Shown here: positions 1 to 8,960 of the stretch, piece by piece
Layout: every line of letters begins with the position of its first letter
Position numbering within the stretch: the stretch's first letter is position 1
Source of the DNA: Shewanella sp. Isolate11
GTDB taxonomy: Bacteria; Pseudomonadota; Gammaproteobacteria; Enterobacterales; Shewanellaceae
Reading direction: 5' to 3'
Assembly: GCF_022398315.1 (NCBI RefSeq)
Contig: NZ_JAKEVF010000005.1
Span: 169,821 to 233,820, forward strand
DNA: 64,000 bases
Translations under genes and position numbers: made by a program
Notes under the pieces: model-generated
The model's input: the letters and a program-made list of their open reading frames with translations, nothing else
Database searches by the model: none
What the model was told of the DNA's origin: nothing

Positions 1-2
1 CA

Positions 3-509
3 ACAAATGGTGAACGTTATCAAGGTGTTGTTGAATTAGACAAGCCTACACTCGCCGAGTGTTTAGAGCAGTATTTCATTCAGTCAGAACAGCTGCCGAC
101 AACTATTCGTCTATTCGCTAATGGCCAACAAGCTGCCGGCATCTTGCTACAAGTACTACCGGGTGAAAATGAACAAAATGACGCTTACGAGCATCTCGAG
201 CAGCTTACTGTCACCATCAAGGCTGAAGAACTGTTTAAACTTGAGGCGACCGAAGTATTACACCGTTTATACCACCAAGAAGCTGTGCGTCTATTCGATC
301 CTATCGAAGTCACCTTTAACTGCACTTGTTCTCGCGAGCGCAGTTTACAGGCCTTGCGCACCATTCCTCAGGAAGAACTGGAAGCTATCTTAGCCGAGCA
401 AGGCAAGATTGATATGGGCTGCGAATACTGTAATAGCAATTACAGCTTCGACTCTATCGACATTGCTGCGCTGTTTAAAAACGCCAGCTCGACCGATACA
501 CCACAGTGA
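3..509 (+). CDS. hslO: Hsp33 redox-regulated chaperone, 3' part
   Basis: The reading frame is open from base 3 to the stop at 509, so the 5' end lies outside the window. Hsp33 is a cytosolic holdase that oxidation and unfolding activate through a C-terminal zinc centre. The four expected zinc cysteines are visible as a CxC (NCTCS) and a CxxC (CEYC) spaced about 30 residues apart. The preceding stretch with LLQVLPG, the Glu-rich linker and the VLHRLYHQE segment is typical of the family. A strong terminator follows, and pckA lies downstream as in other Shewanella-type genomes. Confidence in the family is high. Confidence 0.95.
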   Translation, partial: TNGERYQGVVELDKPTLAECLEQYFIQSEQLPTTIRLFANGQQAAGILLQVLPGENEQNDAYEHLEQLTVTIKAEELFKLEATEVLHRLYHQEAVRLFDPIEVTFNCTCSRERSLQALRTIPQEELEAILAEQGKIDMGCEYCNSNYSFDSIDIAALFKNASSTDTPQ

Positions 510-548
510 TCGGCATGCGGCACTTCCGCCGCTAAGATTCACTACAAT

Positions 549-575
549 AAGGGTGCCTCCAGGCACCCTTTTTTA
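549..575 (+). terminator. Rho-independent terminator after hslO
   Basis: A GGGTGCC/GGCACCC stem with a TCCA loop, flanked by AA and a run of T, sits 40 bases after the hslO stop. Confidence 0.9.
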
Positions 576-717
576 TTTCAACATTCATCGATCCAGTTCA
601 CACTTTAGTTATGGCTTAAGTTACAATCGAAAAACTGCGAGCCAATACGCAGAGCATATAAATCAAACTGGCATAGACCAGCAAATTAAAATGACCTAAT
701 GATGGAGACCTTAATAG

Positions 718-2259
718 ATGCAAGATGGAACTAAACGTGTGCACAGAAACCCCTCGACAGCCCAGCTGATAGAACTTGCACTAGCCCGTGGCGAAGGAGA
801 GCTTACGGCAAATGGTGCTTTAGTTGCCAAAACCGGCGAAAGAACCGGACGTTCACCTAACGACCGTTTTATCGTTAAAGAAGCCAGCAGTGAAAATGAG
901 ATCGATTGGGGTGCCATCAACAAGCCTTTCGAAATGAATGCCTTTGACGCACTTTGGCAACGAGTTACTAATTATCTCGCCGATAAAGAAACCTTTGTAT
1001 CTGAATTAGAAGTCGGTGCCGATACTGACCACTATCAACCACTGCAAGTCACTACAGAAACGGCCTGGCATCAGTTGTTTGCCCGAAACTTGTTTATCGT
1101 ACCAGAGCAATTTAATGCCGCCGATAAACCCGTGTGGCAGATCATCAATGCCCCCGGTTTTGTCTGTGAACCTAGCCGTGATGGAACTCACTCAGATGCC
1201 GCAGTGATCATCAACTTTGCCGACCGTAAAGTGCTGCTTGCTGGCCTAAAATACGCAGGCGAAATGAAGAAGTCGATGTTCTCGGTACAAAACTTCTTAT
1301 TACCAGCCAAAGACGTATTACCGATGCACTGCTCTGCAAACGTCGGCGCAGAGGGAGACACCACTTTATTCTTCGGCCTATCTGGCACAGGAAAAACCAC
1401 CTTATCTGCCGATCCTAAACGTTTTCTTATCGGTGATGATGAACATGGTTGGGCTGCTGGCGGAGTGTTTAATATCGAAGGCGGTTGCTACGCTAAATGT
1501 ATCGATCTCAGCCAGAAAAATGAGCCGGTGATTTGGGATGCCATCCGTTTTGGTACTGTGCTGGAAAACGTCACCTTAGATGAACATCGAGTGCCAGATT
1601 ACAGCAATACTCAGCTAACAGAAAACAGCCGCGCCGCTTATCCATTGGAGCATATCGCCCAGCGTAAAGCGGAAAACTGCGGCGCTGAACCCCAAGCCGT
1701 GGTGTTCTTAACCTGTGACGTATCTGGCGTACTACCACCAGTATCTAAACTCAGCAAAGAACAAGCCGCGTACCATTTCTTGTCGGGTTATACCGCTAAG
1801 GTAGGTTCTACTGAAATGGGTTCTACTTCGGCGATTCAATCGACTTTCTCGACCTGTTTCGGCGCACCTTTCTTTCCACGTCCAGCCGGAGTCTATGCCG
1901 AATTGCTGATCAAGCGTATCGAGTCGTTTGGCAGTCAGGTATATCTAGTCAATACTGGCTGGACGGGGGGGCCTCATGGTGTCGGTAAGCGTTTTGATAT
2001 TCCAACGACCCGCGCCATCATCGACGCGATTGTTAGTGGCGAGCTAAAAGAGGTTGAAACCCTGCATATCGACAAACTTAACCTTAATGTGCCAGTGGCT
2101 GTCACCGGTGTCGATAGCAAGCTGTTAAATCCGGTCAATACATGGGCCGATAAGGCAGAGTACGACAAATATGCCCAGCAATTGGCGCTAGAGTTTGCCG
2201 CTAACTTTGAAAAGTATGATGTGTCAGAGGCGATTAAACAGGCGGGTCCCAAAGCCTAA
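718..2259 (+). CDS. pckA: ATP-dependent phosphoenolpyruvate carboxykinase
   Basis: Converts oxaloacetate and ATP to phosphoenolpyruvate, CO2 and ADP, the first committed step of gluconeogenesis, in the cytosol. The 513-residue protein has the full family length. Visible motifs are the P-loop [11 protein letters not shown] near residue 221, the kinase-2/metal motif [10 protein letters not shown] shortly after, an [10 protein letters not shown] substrate-binding stretch near residue 43, and an [14 protein letters not shown] segment near residue 405. An ATG with GGAG about 12 bases upstream sets the start. It is a single gene with its own upstream region after the hslO terminator. Confidence 0.97.
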   Translation: MQDGTKRVHRNPSTAQLIELALARGEGELTANGALVAKTGERTGRSPNDRFIVKEASSENEIDWGAINKPFEMNAFDALWQRVTNYLADKETFVSELEVGADTDHYQPLQVTTETAWHQLFARNLFIVPEQFNAADKPVWQIINAPGFVCEPSRDGTHSDAAVIINFADRKVLLAGLKYAGEMKKSMFSVQNFLLPAKDVLPMHCSANVGAEGDTTLFFGLSGTGKTTLSADPKRFLIGDDEHGWAAGGVFNIEGGCYAKCIDLSQKNEPVIWDAIRFGTVLENVTLDEHRVPDYSNTQLTENSRAAYPLEHIAQRKAENCGAEPQAVVFLTCDVSGVLPPVSKLSKEQAAYHFLSGYTAKVGSTEMGSTSAIQSTFSTCFGAPFFPRPAGVYAELLIKRIESFGSQVYLVNTGWTGGPHGVGKRFDIPTTRAIIDAIVSGELKEVETLHIDKLNLNVPVAVTGVDSKLLNPVNTWADKAEYDKYAQQLALEFAANFEKYDVSEAIKQAGPKA

Positions 2260-2779
2260 GTTAATCATCTCAATCTTAATCGCTATCGGCTTAATCACTT
2301 TAGATTAACAACCCTAGTCTCCAGCTCGGCAGTGTTATCGCTGTCGAGCTGATTATTCTCCACAGCATTTCACTGTAGATGAAACAATACCAATCGCAGT
2401 CATTATCTGATCATTCTTGCTAGTTAAAATCGCAACCGTGTTGTGGATTTTGTAATTAAAATATGCAATTTACGCCTTGTTCTCGACAATTTTTCCTGTG
2501 CCCTTTTCTGTGACAAACGGGCTGATCACTCATTTACTTTGATTGGTATAACTCTCCTCTAAATGACTTTCCCAAAAAACTTTGTTAGCAGAAATGTTTG
2601 CTTTTTTTATCTAGACAATTCAGGTTTAAGTGATTGATGGCTAAGCTTGAACCTATCACAGTCTCTGCTCGCGACGGATGCTAGCATTAGCCCTTAAATA
2701 TGTCGCTATACTGACAACTGCCCGAGTTCGACCGCATTGGCTCAGGTCTCCACTAAACAAATAATAAGACGAGGTCCCA
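2260..2779. other. Intergenic region pckA-symporter
   Basis: This 520-base gap contains a complete 163-bp inverted-repeat element (listed separately) and then about 230 bases of AT-rich DNA that must hold the promoter of the downstream symporter gene. No credible ORF was seen. Confidence 0.6.
2387..2549. repeat. Inverted-repeat MITE-like element, copy 1 (long form)
   Basis: Begins ATACCAATCGCAGT and ends ACTTTGATTGGTAT, so the termini are inverted repeats (ATACCAATC/GATTGGTAT). It is about 163 bp. The internal sequence including TTACGCCTTGTTCTCGAC is shared almost base for base with the copy at 6318-6494, and both ends are shared with the short copy at 43569-43616. It contains no ORF, so it fits a non-autonomous dispersed element. 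Confidence 0.85.
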
Positions 2780-4015
2780 GTGACAAACAAATCCAACAAA
2801 TTGATGCGCAATATTGGCGTTCAAGTCGTTATCGCCATGCTTATCGGTGCTGCCGTAGGCTTTATGATGGGAGAAGACGCCAGTATTTTTGCTCCCTTGG
2901 GCACCATCTTTATTCACCTGATTAAGATGTTGGTGATCCCGCTGGTACTTGTCTCAATTATCGCCGGAGCAGCCAGCTTAGGAGACAGCCCTAAAGCGGG
3001 GAAAATTGGCATAGGTACCTTTGCCTTTTTCATTCTTACCTCTGCAGCGGCCGTGGCCTTAGCACTGATATTGGGTAATTTATTTCAACCTGGCGCAGGC
3101 ATAGATTTTAGCACTCAAAATAGCGCGAACTTAATGACTGTCACCGAGGAGCAAGGCGCACTACCTGGGGTAATGGATACCTTTATCGGTATGATCCCAA
3201 CCAATGTGTTTGAATCCCTGACCACTGGCAACATATTGCAGATCCTGTTTTTCAGTATCTTCCTCGGTATCGCCTTAACCAAGGTGAAACCCGAAGGTGC
3301 CAAGCCCATTATTACTGCACTCAATGCCCTTATCGATGCGTTCGTATGGATGATTAATTACGTCATGATCATCGCCCCAATCGGTGTCTTTGGCTTAATG
3401 GCTGAATCTGTCGGGACCTTCGGTTTCGAAGCATTAGAAGTGGTATTTAAGCTATTTATTTTATTTGTGGTAGCTATTTTGATCTTCGGCTTTGTGTTCT
3501 TCCCCGCACTGGTTCAACTTTTCTCACGAGTAAGTGCCAAAGAGTTTATCAGCAAGATGAAGAAACCTCAGGTCATGGCACTGTCTACCGCCTCCTCTAT
3601 GGCAACGCTACCTGTGACTATGGAAACCTGTGAAGAAGAACTCAAAGTCTCTAAAGCCACCGCGTCATTCGTTCTGCCTCTAGGGGCGACCATCAACATG
3701 AGCGGAAATGCCATCTACTACGGTTTAGTGGCAATATTTTTCGCGCAGATGTATGGCATCGATCTGACCTTGGCCACCTACGCTGCAATCATCTTTACCT
3801 CAACATTAGGTGCTATCGGCCAAGCAGGGGTTCCAGGGCCTTCATTCTTGGTGGTTGCAGTGCTGCTAGCAGCTGGTATTCCCATCGACGGCCTGCCACT
3901 CTTGTTCGCCTTAGATAGGGTTTTTGACATGATCAGAACCTCGCTTAATATTACTGGCGATGCCGCATGTGCCCTGATCATGGATAAATACGCCGATCAG
4001 CCTGTGAAAGAATAA
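2780..4015 (+). CDS. Dicarboxylate/amino acid:cation symporter (DAACS family)
   Basis: An inner-membrane secondary transporter of the glutamate/aspartate/C4-dicarboxylate family that couples uptake to Na+ or H+. The 411-residue protein has the family's hydrophobic pattern, the re-entrant loop serine motif SSMATLP near residue 272, NMSGN near residue 301 (classical members have NMDGT, so this is a common bacterial variant), GVPGPSFLV near residue 350, and the TM8 motif with RTSLNITGDA. The GTG start is preceded by GACGAGG. The substrate cannot be told from sequence; glutamate, aspartate, serine/threonine or dicarboxylates are all possible. It appears monocistronic. Confidence 0.88.
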   Translation: MTNKSNKLMRNIGVQVVIAMLIGAAVGFMMGEDASIFAPLGTIFIHLIKMLVIPLVLVSIIAGAASLGDSPKAGKIGIGTFAFFILTSAAAVALALILGNLFQPGAGIDFSTQNSANLMTVTEEQGALPGVMDTFIGMIPTNVFESLTTGNILQILFFSIFLGIALTKVKPEGAKPIITALNALIDAFVWMINYVMIIAPIGVFGLMAESVGTFGFEALEVVFKLFILFVVAILIFGFVFFPALVQLFSRVSAKEFISKMKKPQVMALSTASSMATLPVTMETCEEELKVSKATASFVLPLGATINMSGNAIYYGLVAIFFAQMYGIDLTLATYAAIIFTSTLGAIGQAGVPGPSFLVVAVLLAAGIPIDGLPLLFALDRVFDMIRTSLNITGDAACALIMDKYADQPVKE

Positions 4016-4074
4016 CCGCTGTTTCAGACTAACAATCAGCGCAGGTCGTTAATCGCGTCTGCGCATTTTTGTCG

Positions 4075-4872
4075 CTATGGTTCCAATAACCCCGGTGCTT
4101 CAGCTCTGGCAAGACACCAAACCTGTACCTGAATGTAATCCACCTCAAATAGCTTAGCTATCGTCTGTGCCGTGGTTCCCGTAGTCACCACATCATCGAC
4201 AATCGCTACTCTTTGATAGCCAAAATCAGCCTTAAGCCTAAATGCATCAGCTAAGTTTCTGCGCCGCTGCTTACCTGTTAATCCCTCCTGTGGACGGGTA
4301 TCGACAATGCGCACCAATGCATCCTCGATCAGTGGAATATCGAGCTGACGACTCAGCGACTCGGCAATCAACCAGGCTTGATTAAAGCCACGCTGCCTTA
4401 ATCTATTAGGATGCAAAGGCACTATAACTAAAGCCTGAGGCCTTTGAATCAAGTGCAATTGCTCCAATGCCAACACTCGCCTAACCAAGGCCGCAGTCAT
4501 AGCTTCAAGCCCAGCAAGCTGTGCCTGATATTTTATTGCAGCCACCTGCTCACCAATACCGTGGTGATAACTAGCGGGAGCCACTACCTTTAGCGGCTGC
4601 TGTTTCATACAAGCACCACAATAAGCGGTTTGAACCACTAAGCTGCGTCCACAACCCAAGCAACTAGGCGTTTGATACAACACGGCATTGAGACAGGAAG
4701 GGCAGATACCCGAACCGAGTTCGATACCCTGATGGCACATCAAACAACGATTAGGTAGACTAGCGTCGATCAGCTGTAATACAGCACGATGAATCTGTGA
4801 GCCTAAATCGGTCACCGACAATATTCGCCGCGGCAAACTCGGCGTGAACTTCCACTGTTTATTTAAGGGCAT
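4075..4872 (-). CDS. comF: ComF family protein (phosphoribosyltransferase-like)
   Basis: A ComF/GntX-type protein linked in other bacteria to DNA uptake and use of extracellular DNA. The N-terminal half has four Cys pairs (CLMC, CPSC, CLGC, CGAC) typical of a zinc finger. The C-terminal half is a type I phosphoribosyltransferase fold with the PRPP loop VAIVDDVVTTGTT. The start at 4872 (265 aa) is chosen because the open frame further upstream lies inside bioH on the other strand. The only purine-rich stretch upstream is about 15 bases from this ATG, so the exact start is uncertain. The start codon is 3 bases from that of divergent bioH. Confidence 0.85.
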   Translation of the reverse strand: MPLNKQWKFTPSLPRRILSVTDLGSQIHRAVLQLIDASLPNRCLMCHQGIELGSGICPSCLNAVLYQTPSCLGCGRSLVVQTAYCGACMKQQPLKVVAPASYHHGIGEQVAAIKYQAQLAGLEAMTAALVRRVLALEQLHLIQRPQALVIVPLHPNRLRQRGFNQAWLIAESLSRQLDIPLIEDALVRIVDTRPQEGLTGKQRRRNLADAFRLKADFGYQRVAIVDDVVTTGTTAQTIAKLFEVDYIQVQVWCLARAEAPGLLEP

Positions 4873-4875
4873 TTT

Positions 4876-5652
4876 GTGAGCCAGCAATCCTTGCATATTG
4901 AAACTATAGGCCAAGGTCATCCCATAGTCATGCTTCATGGCTGGGGGGTAAACAGTGCGGTATTTAATCCTCTGCACGCAGACCTTGCCGATTACCAAGT
5001 TCACTATGTTGACCTGCCTGGTTTTGGCGACAGCAAAACCGTTGAAGGTGATATCGATACTTGGGTTGATAGCATCATGGCACAGGTGCCTGAAAAGGCT
5101 ATTTGGGCAGGTTGGTCATTAGGCGGATTAGTGGCGACTCGCGCGGCAATACGCCACCCACAACGAGTCAAAGCCCTGCTAACCATAGCGTCATCACCTT
5201 GTTTTATGGCGCGAGAAGCGGAAGGCTGGCCGGGTATCGCCCCACAAGTCTTAGCTCAATTTGGACAACAATTAGATCAAGACTTAGCCAAGATGGTAGA
5301 ACGCTTCCTCGCTATTCAGGCCATGGGCAGCGAAACGGCCAAGCAAGATATTAAGCAGCTTCGAGATCTGGTGCTCGCTAAGCCCTTACCCGATGCAATA
5401 GCATTGAAACAGGGATTACAAATGTTGGCTGAGGTGGATTTACGTCCACAGTTAGACCAATTAATGCTGCCTTGGTTAAGAGTCTGGGGACGCTTAGATG
5501 GGCTGGTTTCTCGCCGAGTCCCCCCTTTGATGCCCAAGCCAAATGACTTAATCAATGATGTCACCCTAACTAAGGCTTCACATGCGCCATTCTTTTCCCA
5601 TCGACAGGCATTTTCTGAAGCAGTTTTAGCTTGGCTCAAACAAGTGGCGTAA
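4876..5652 (+). CDS. bioH: Pimeloyl-[ACP] methyl ester esterase
   Basis: Cleaves the methyl ester of pimeloyl-ACP in biotin precursor synthesis. It is an alpha/beta hydrolase of 258 residues, as expected for BioH. The oxyanion motif HGWG is near residue 21, the nucleophile elbow GWSLGG has Ser near 81, the acid lies in the GRLDGLV stretch near 207, and the catalytic His is in SHAPFF near 235. The GTG start at 4876 has TAAGGG 7 bases upstream; that ribosome site lies within the first codons of comF on the other strand. The divergent comF/bioH pairing is also known in enterics (gntX/bioH). Confidence 0.93.
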   Translation: MSQQSLHIETIGQGHPIVMLHGWGVNSAVFNPLHADLADYQVHYVDLPGFGDSKTVEGDIDTWVDSIMAQVPEKAIWAGWSLGGLVATRAAIRHPQRVKALLTIASSPCFMAREAEGWPGIAPQVLAQFGQQLDQDLAKMVERFLAIQAMGSETAKQDIKQLRDLVLAKPLPDAIALKQGLQMLAEVDLRPQLDQLMLPWLRVWGRLDGLVSRRVPPLMPKPNDLINDVTLTKASHAPFFSHRQAFSEAVLAWLKQVA

Positions 5653-5744
5653 AGGCAATCGCCTAGCTAAAAGTCGATAAACTAGCGCTTTTCATCATCC
5701 TAATTTTTGTTTAGTATTTAAACAGCCATCAAGGAGTGAATAGC

Positions 5745-6239
5745 ATGTTAGTGGTGACCAACTACCCTCAAGTCCCCATAGCGACAACTAATGCCGCGAC
5801 GGACAGCGCTCGGGTAGACAGCCAGCAACGCCCCCCTATCATTCCGGCTCCTCAGCTAGCCAAGAACCACGAAGAACGCGCATTTAACCCGCAACATGAA
5901 CGGGTCGCCGACGATATTCACACTCAAGCTAAGCTGCACGAAAAAGTGCAAAAAAAGCAGCAAGGCGACAGTCAGCAGCAGAGCCAACAACAAAAAGAGC
6001 AGAGTCGTAAAGCGGCGATCACCAGCATGCAAGCGCAGCGATACAAGCCAGCGCTGCAGCGCCGAGATGTTAGCCTACCTCAAGGGACAAACTATCCATG
6101 CGCTGAAACCAAAGCTAAAAGCTCAACCACAAAAACCGCCTCTAACAATTTTTATCAAAAAGTGTCGGAGCACATTAACCACTTTTACCAAAATCAAAGT
6201 TTACCTAAAGGTGAGCCAGCCTTCTCAACCTTAGTGTAG
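5745..6239 (+). CDS. Hypothetical Gln-rich, low-complexity protein
   Basis: A 164-residue protein of unknown function. The ATG at 5745 is chosen because AAGGAG ends 8 bases before it; an in-frame GTG at 5736 would overlap that site. There is no signal peptide or membrane segment. The middle (about residues 60-95) is rich in Gln, Lys and Ser and probably disordered or coiled coil; the C-terminus has an aromatic NNFYQKVSEHINHFYQ segment that could form an amphipathic helix. It sits between bioH and the convergent tex gene and ends at a clear terminator. The good ribosome site and terminator argue that it is real. Confidence 0.65.
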   Translation: MLVVTNYPQVPIATTNAATDSARVDSQQRPPIIPAPQLAKNHEERAFNPQHERVADDIHTQAKLHEKVQKKQQGDSQQQSQQQKEQSRKAAITSMQAQRYKPALQRRDVSLPQGTNYPCAETKAKSSTTKTASNNFYQKVSEHINHFYQNQSLPKGEPAFSTLV

Positions 6240-6268
6240 CGCTAGCCCTCCCAGTAAGCTGAACACAA

Positions 6269-6299
6269 AAAAGCCGAAGCACAAGCTTCGGCTTTTAAT
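6269..6299 (+). terminator. Terminator after the Gln-rich gene
   Basis: A perfect AAAAGCCGAAGC/GCTTCGGCTTTT stem with an ACAA loop; the A and T tracts on each side could let it work in both directions. Confidence 0.85.
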
Positions 6300-6317
6300 T
6301 ACTCTATTTATCTGACT

Positions 6318-6494
6318 ATACCAATTGCAGTAATTATATGATCATTCTTGCTAGTTAAAATCGCCGATAACCATTTTGTAAATTTAGTAATTATTAATAA
6401 CTAGTTACTGCAATTTACGCCTTGTTCTCGACAATTTTTCCTGCGCCCTTTTCTGTTACAAACGGGCTGATCACTCATTTACTTTGATTGGTAT
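6318..6494. repeat. Inverted-repeat MITE-like element, copy 2 (long form)
   Basis: Same termini (ATACCAATT...GATTGGTAT) and same inner block (TTACGCCTTGTTCTCGAC, TTCTGTTACAAACGGGC) as the copy at 2387-2549, with a diverged and longer middle (about 177 bp). Its right end runs into the tex stop codon, so the element supplies the 3' boundary of that gene. Confidence 0.85.
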
Positions 6495-8833
6495 TACTTT
6501 TTCAATTTAGCGAATGCATCGGCAAAGGCGTTACCCATAGCGGCATTGGCAGGTGCTTTGGCAGCCTTATTACCCGCGTATGATGACTTGCCTTTAGACG
6601 ACTTATTAGCATGCTGGGATTTATTCACCGCCGGGCCTTGACTGGCTTTATCGGCCGCTTTTTCATCCAAACGCATAGTTAAACTGATACGTTTGCGCTC
6701 AGCGTCCACCTCTAACACTTTCACCTTAACCACATCGCCCGCTTTCACCACTGTATGAGGATCGCTAACAAACTTGTCGGTTAATGAAGAGATATGCACT
6801 AAGCCGTCTTGATGTACTCCCACATCGACAAATGCACCGAAGTTAGTCACATTGGTGACCACACCTTCAAGCACCATTTCTGTCTTAAGATCTTTAATCT
6901 CGTTGACGCCCTCTTTGAATACCGCGGTCTTAAACTCACCACGAGGATCGCGTCCTGGTTTTTCCAATTCGCTCAAAATATCTGTGATAGTCGGTAAACC
7001 AAATGTTTCGGTCACAAAACGCTGTGCATCTACCTGCTTGAGCAGCTCAGGGTTGCCTATCATGCTAGCTAAAGGTTGCTGCTGAGCCTCGGCAATTGCC
7101 TCAACCACAGTATAAGCTTCAGGATGCACCGAACTGGCATCCAGTGGATTTTCACCATCAGAGATCCGCAAGAAACCGGCCGCCTGCTCGAAGGCTTTAG
7201 GCCCAAGTCGCGCCACCTTCAACAGCTGCTTACGGCTGGTAAACTGGCCATTTTGATCACGATAGTCAACGATATTGCGGGCCAAGGTTTTGTTCAAACC
7301 TGCTACCTGAGCCAATAGCGGCATCGAAGCCATATTCAAATCGACGCCCACACCGTTTACGCAATCTTCAACAACCGCTTCCAGTGACTGTGACAACTGG
7401 CTCTGGCTTACATCGTGTTGATATTGCCCGACACCAATAGACTTTGGCTCAATCTTCACCAGCTCGGCCAGAGGATCTTGTAGGCGGCGCGCAATAGATA
7501 CTGCACCGCGAATAGAAACATCTAAATCTGGAAACTCTTCGGCCGCTAATTCTGATGCAGAATACACCGAAGCGCCCGCTTCGCTGACCATGATCTTAGT
7601 AAGCGAGGGGAGCTCTGACTTCATGGCGCCTATCAGCTCGGCGGCTAACTTATCGGTTTCGCGAGAGGCGGTGCCATTGCCTATGGCAATTAACTCAACC
7701 TTATGCATTTTGATCAAGTTTGACAGAGTACGCAGCGACTTTTCCCACTGATTTTGTGGAGCATGTGGGAAGATGGTCGAGTGCGCCACCAGCTTGCCGG
7801 TATTATTCACAATTGCCACCTTCACACCAGTACGCAGGCCGGGATCCAGCCCCAGAGTACACTTGGCTCCAGCGGGTGCCGCCATTAACAGGTCGCCTAA
7901 GTTACGGGCAAACACATTAATCGCTTCGGTTTCGGCACGCTCACGCAGCTTGGCGATAAACTCGGTTTCCATCTGCAAAGCGACTTTAATGCGCCAAGTG
8001 GACGTCACCACCTGCTTAAGCCACTGGTCGACGTCGCTATCAGTCAATTTAAGATTAAAGTGATCGCTGATGATCACTTCACAATAGCTACCTGACTTGG
8101 CTTCGCTATCTGGATCGGCATTCATGTTAAGGCTAAGCACACCTTCATTGCGACCGCGTAACATGGCCAAAGCGCGATGAGATGGGATCTGCATGAGTTT
8201 CTCGTTGTGCTCGAAATAATCCCTAAACTTAGCGCCTTCCTTTTCTTTGCCTTTGACCATGCGGCTTTCAAGCTGGGCATTTTGGCTCAAATGGCGACGC
8301 ACTTTTTGCAATAGTTCGGCATCTTCGGCAAAACGCTCCATCAAGATAAAGCGAGCCCCATCGAGCACCTCTTTGACATCATTAAAGCCCGCTTCGGCAT
8401 TAATAAATTTGCTGGCGGCGGCTTCGATATTCGCCTGTCGGTCTTGGAGTAACTGGTCGACTAATGGCTCAATACCCGCTTCAATCGCAATTTGGCCTTT
8501 CGTGCGACGCTTAGGCTTAAAGGGCAGATACAGATCTTCTAATCGTGTCTTGCTGTCGGCGGCATCGATTGCAGCCTGTAAGGCAGGCGTTAACTTGCCT
8601 TGAGCATCGATACTCGACAAGATCACCTTGCGTCTATCGCTAAGATCACGCAAATAACCCAAGCGGCTGAACAGGGTACGCAGCTGAGTGTCGTCTAAAC
8701 CTCCGGTCACCTCTTTACGGTAACGGGCAACAAACGGAACCGTTGCGCCTTCATCTAATAAGGTGATTGTTGCGGTGACTTGCTGCTCTCGTACATTGAG
8801 CTCTTGAGCGATGATTTGCGCAATATTTTGCAT
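6494..8833 (-). CDS. tex: Tex family S1 RNA-binding transcription accessory protein
   Basis: Tex is a nucleic-acid-binding protein (bacterial Spt6 relative). The ATG at 8833 gives [12 protein letters not shown], the normal Tex N-terminus; the frame extends further upstream but without family sequence. The 779-residue protein shows the helical N-terminal region, the YqgF-like core ([16 protein letters not shown] near residue 325), helix-hairpin-helix motifs ([19 protein letters not shown] near 510), and a C-terminal S1 domain ([19 protein letters not shown] near 655) followed by a Lys/Ala-rich tail. The stop codon abuts an inverted-repeat element. Confidence 0.95.
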   Translation of the reverse strand: MQNIAQIIAQELNVREQQVTATITLLDEGATVPFVARYRKEVTGGLDDTQLRTLFSRLGYLRDLSDRRKVILSSIDAQGKLTPALQAAIDAADSKTRLEDLYLPFKPKRRTKGQIAIEAGIEPLVDQLLQDRQANIEAAASKFINAEAGFNDVKEVLDGARFILMERFAEDAELLQKVRRHLSQNAQLESRMVKGKEKEGAKFRDYFEHNEKLMQIPSHRALAMLRGRNEGVLSLNMNADPDSEAKSGSYCEVIISDHFNLKLTDSDVDQWLKQVVTSTWRIKVALQMETEFIAKLRERAETEAINVFARNLGDLLMAAPAGAKCTLGLDPGLRTGVKVAIVNNTGKLVAHSTIFPHAPQNQWEKSLRTLSNLIKMHKVELIAIGNGTASRETDKLAAELIGAMKSELPSLTKIMVSEAGASVYSASELAAEEFPDLDVSIRGAVSIARRLQDPLAELVKIEPKSIGVGQYQHDVSQSQLSQSLEAVVEDCVNGVGVDLNMASMPLLAQVAGLNKTLARNIVDYRDQNGQFTSRKQLLKVARLGPKAFEQAAGFLRISDGENPLDASSVHPEAYTVVEAIAEAQQQPLASMIGNPELLKQVDAQRFVTETFGLPTITDILSELEKPGRDPRGEFKTAVFKEGVNEIKDLKTEMVLEGVVTNVTNFGAFVDVGVHQDGLVHISSLTDKFVSDPHTVVKAGDVVKVKVLEVDAERKRISLTMRLDEKAADKASQGPAVNKSQHANKSSKGKSSYAGNKAAKAPANAAMGNAFADAFAKLKK

Positions 8834-8890
8834 AAATTGTATTGTGCCTACATAGAAAGATTTATTGTCGCCAAAGATACCACAGCAACA

Positions 8891-8926
8891 GCCTAAGTTG
8901 TACGGTCTATATGCCGTACAACTAGG
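8891..8926. repeat. Long hairpin between tex and the TPP enzyme gene
   Basis: GCCT and AGTTGTACGG pair with CCGTACAACT and AGGC around an 8-base loop, with one bulged A. No T run follows on either strand, so it is not a standard intrinsic terminator. It lies 58 bases upstream of the tex start and 35 bases after the upstream gene's stop. Confidence 0.6.
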
Positions 8927-8960
8927 CACTTGGCTAGAAATGACGACCCACTCTCAAATG

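Noticed and set aside
5896-6234. 112-aa frame within the Gln-rich gene.
   Set aside because: It overlaps a frame with a far better ribosome site and has the composition of a shifted frame.
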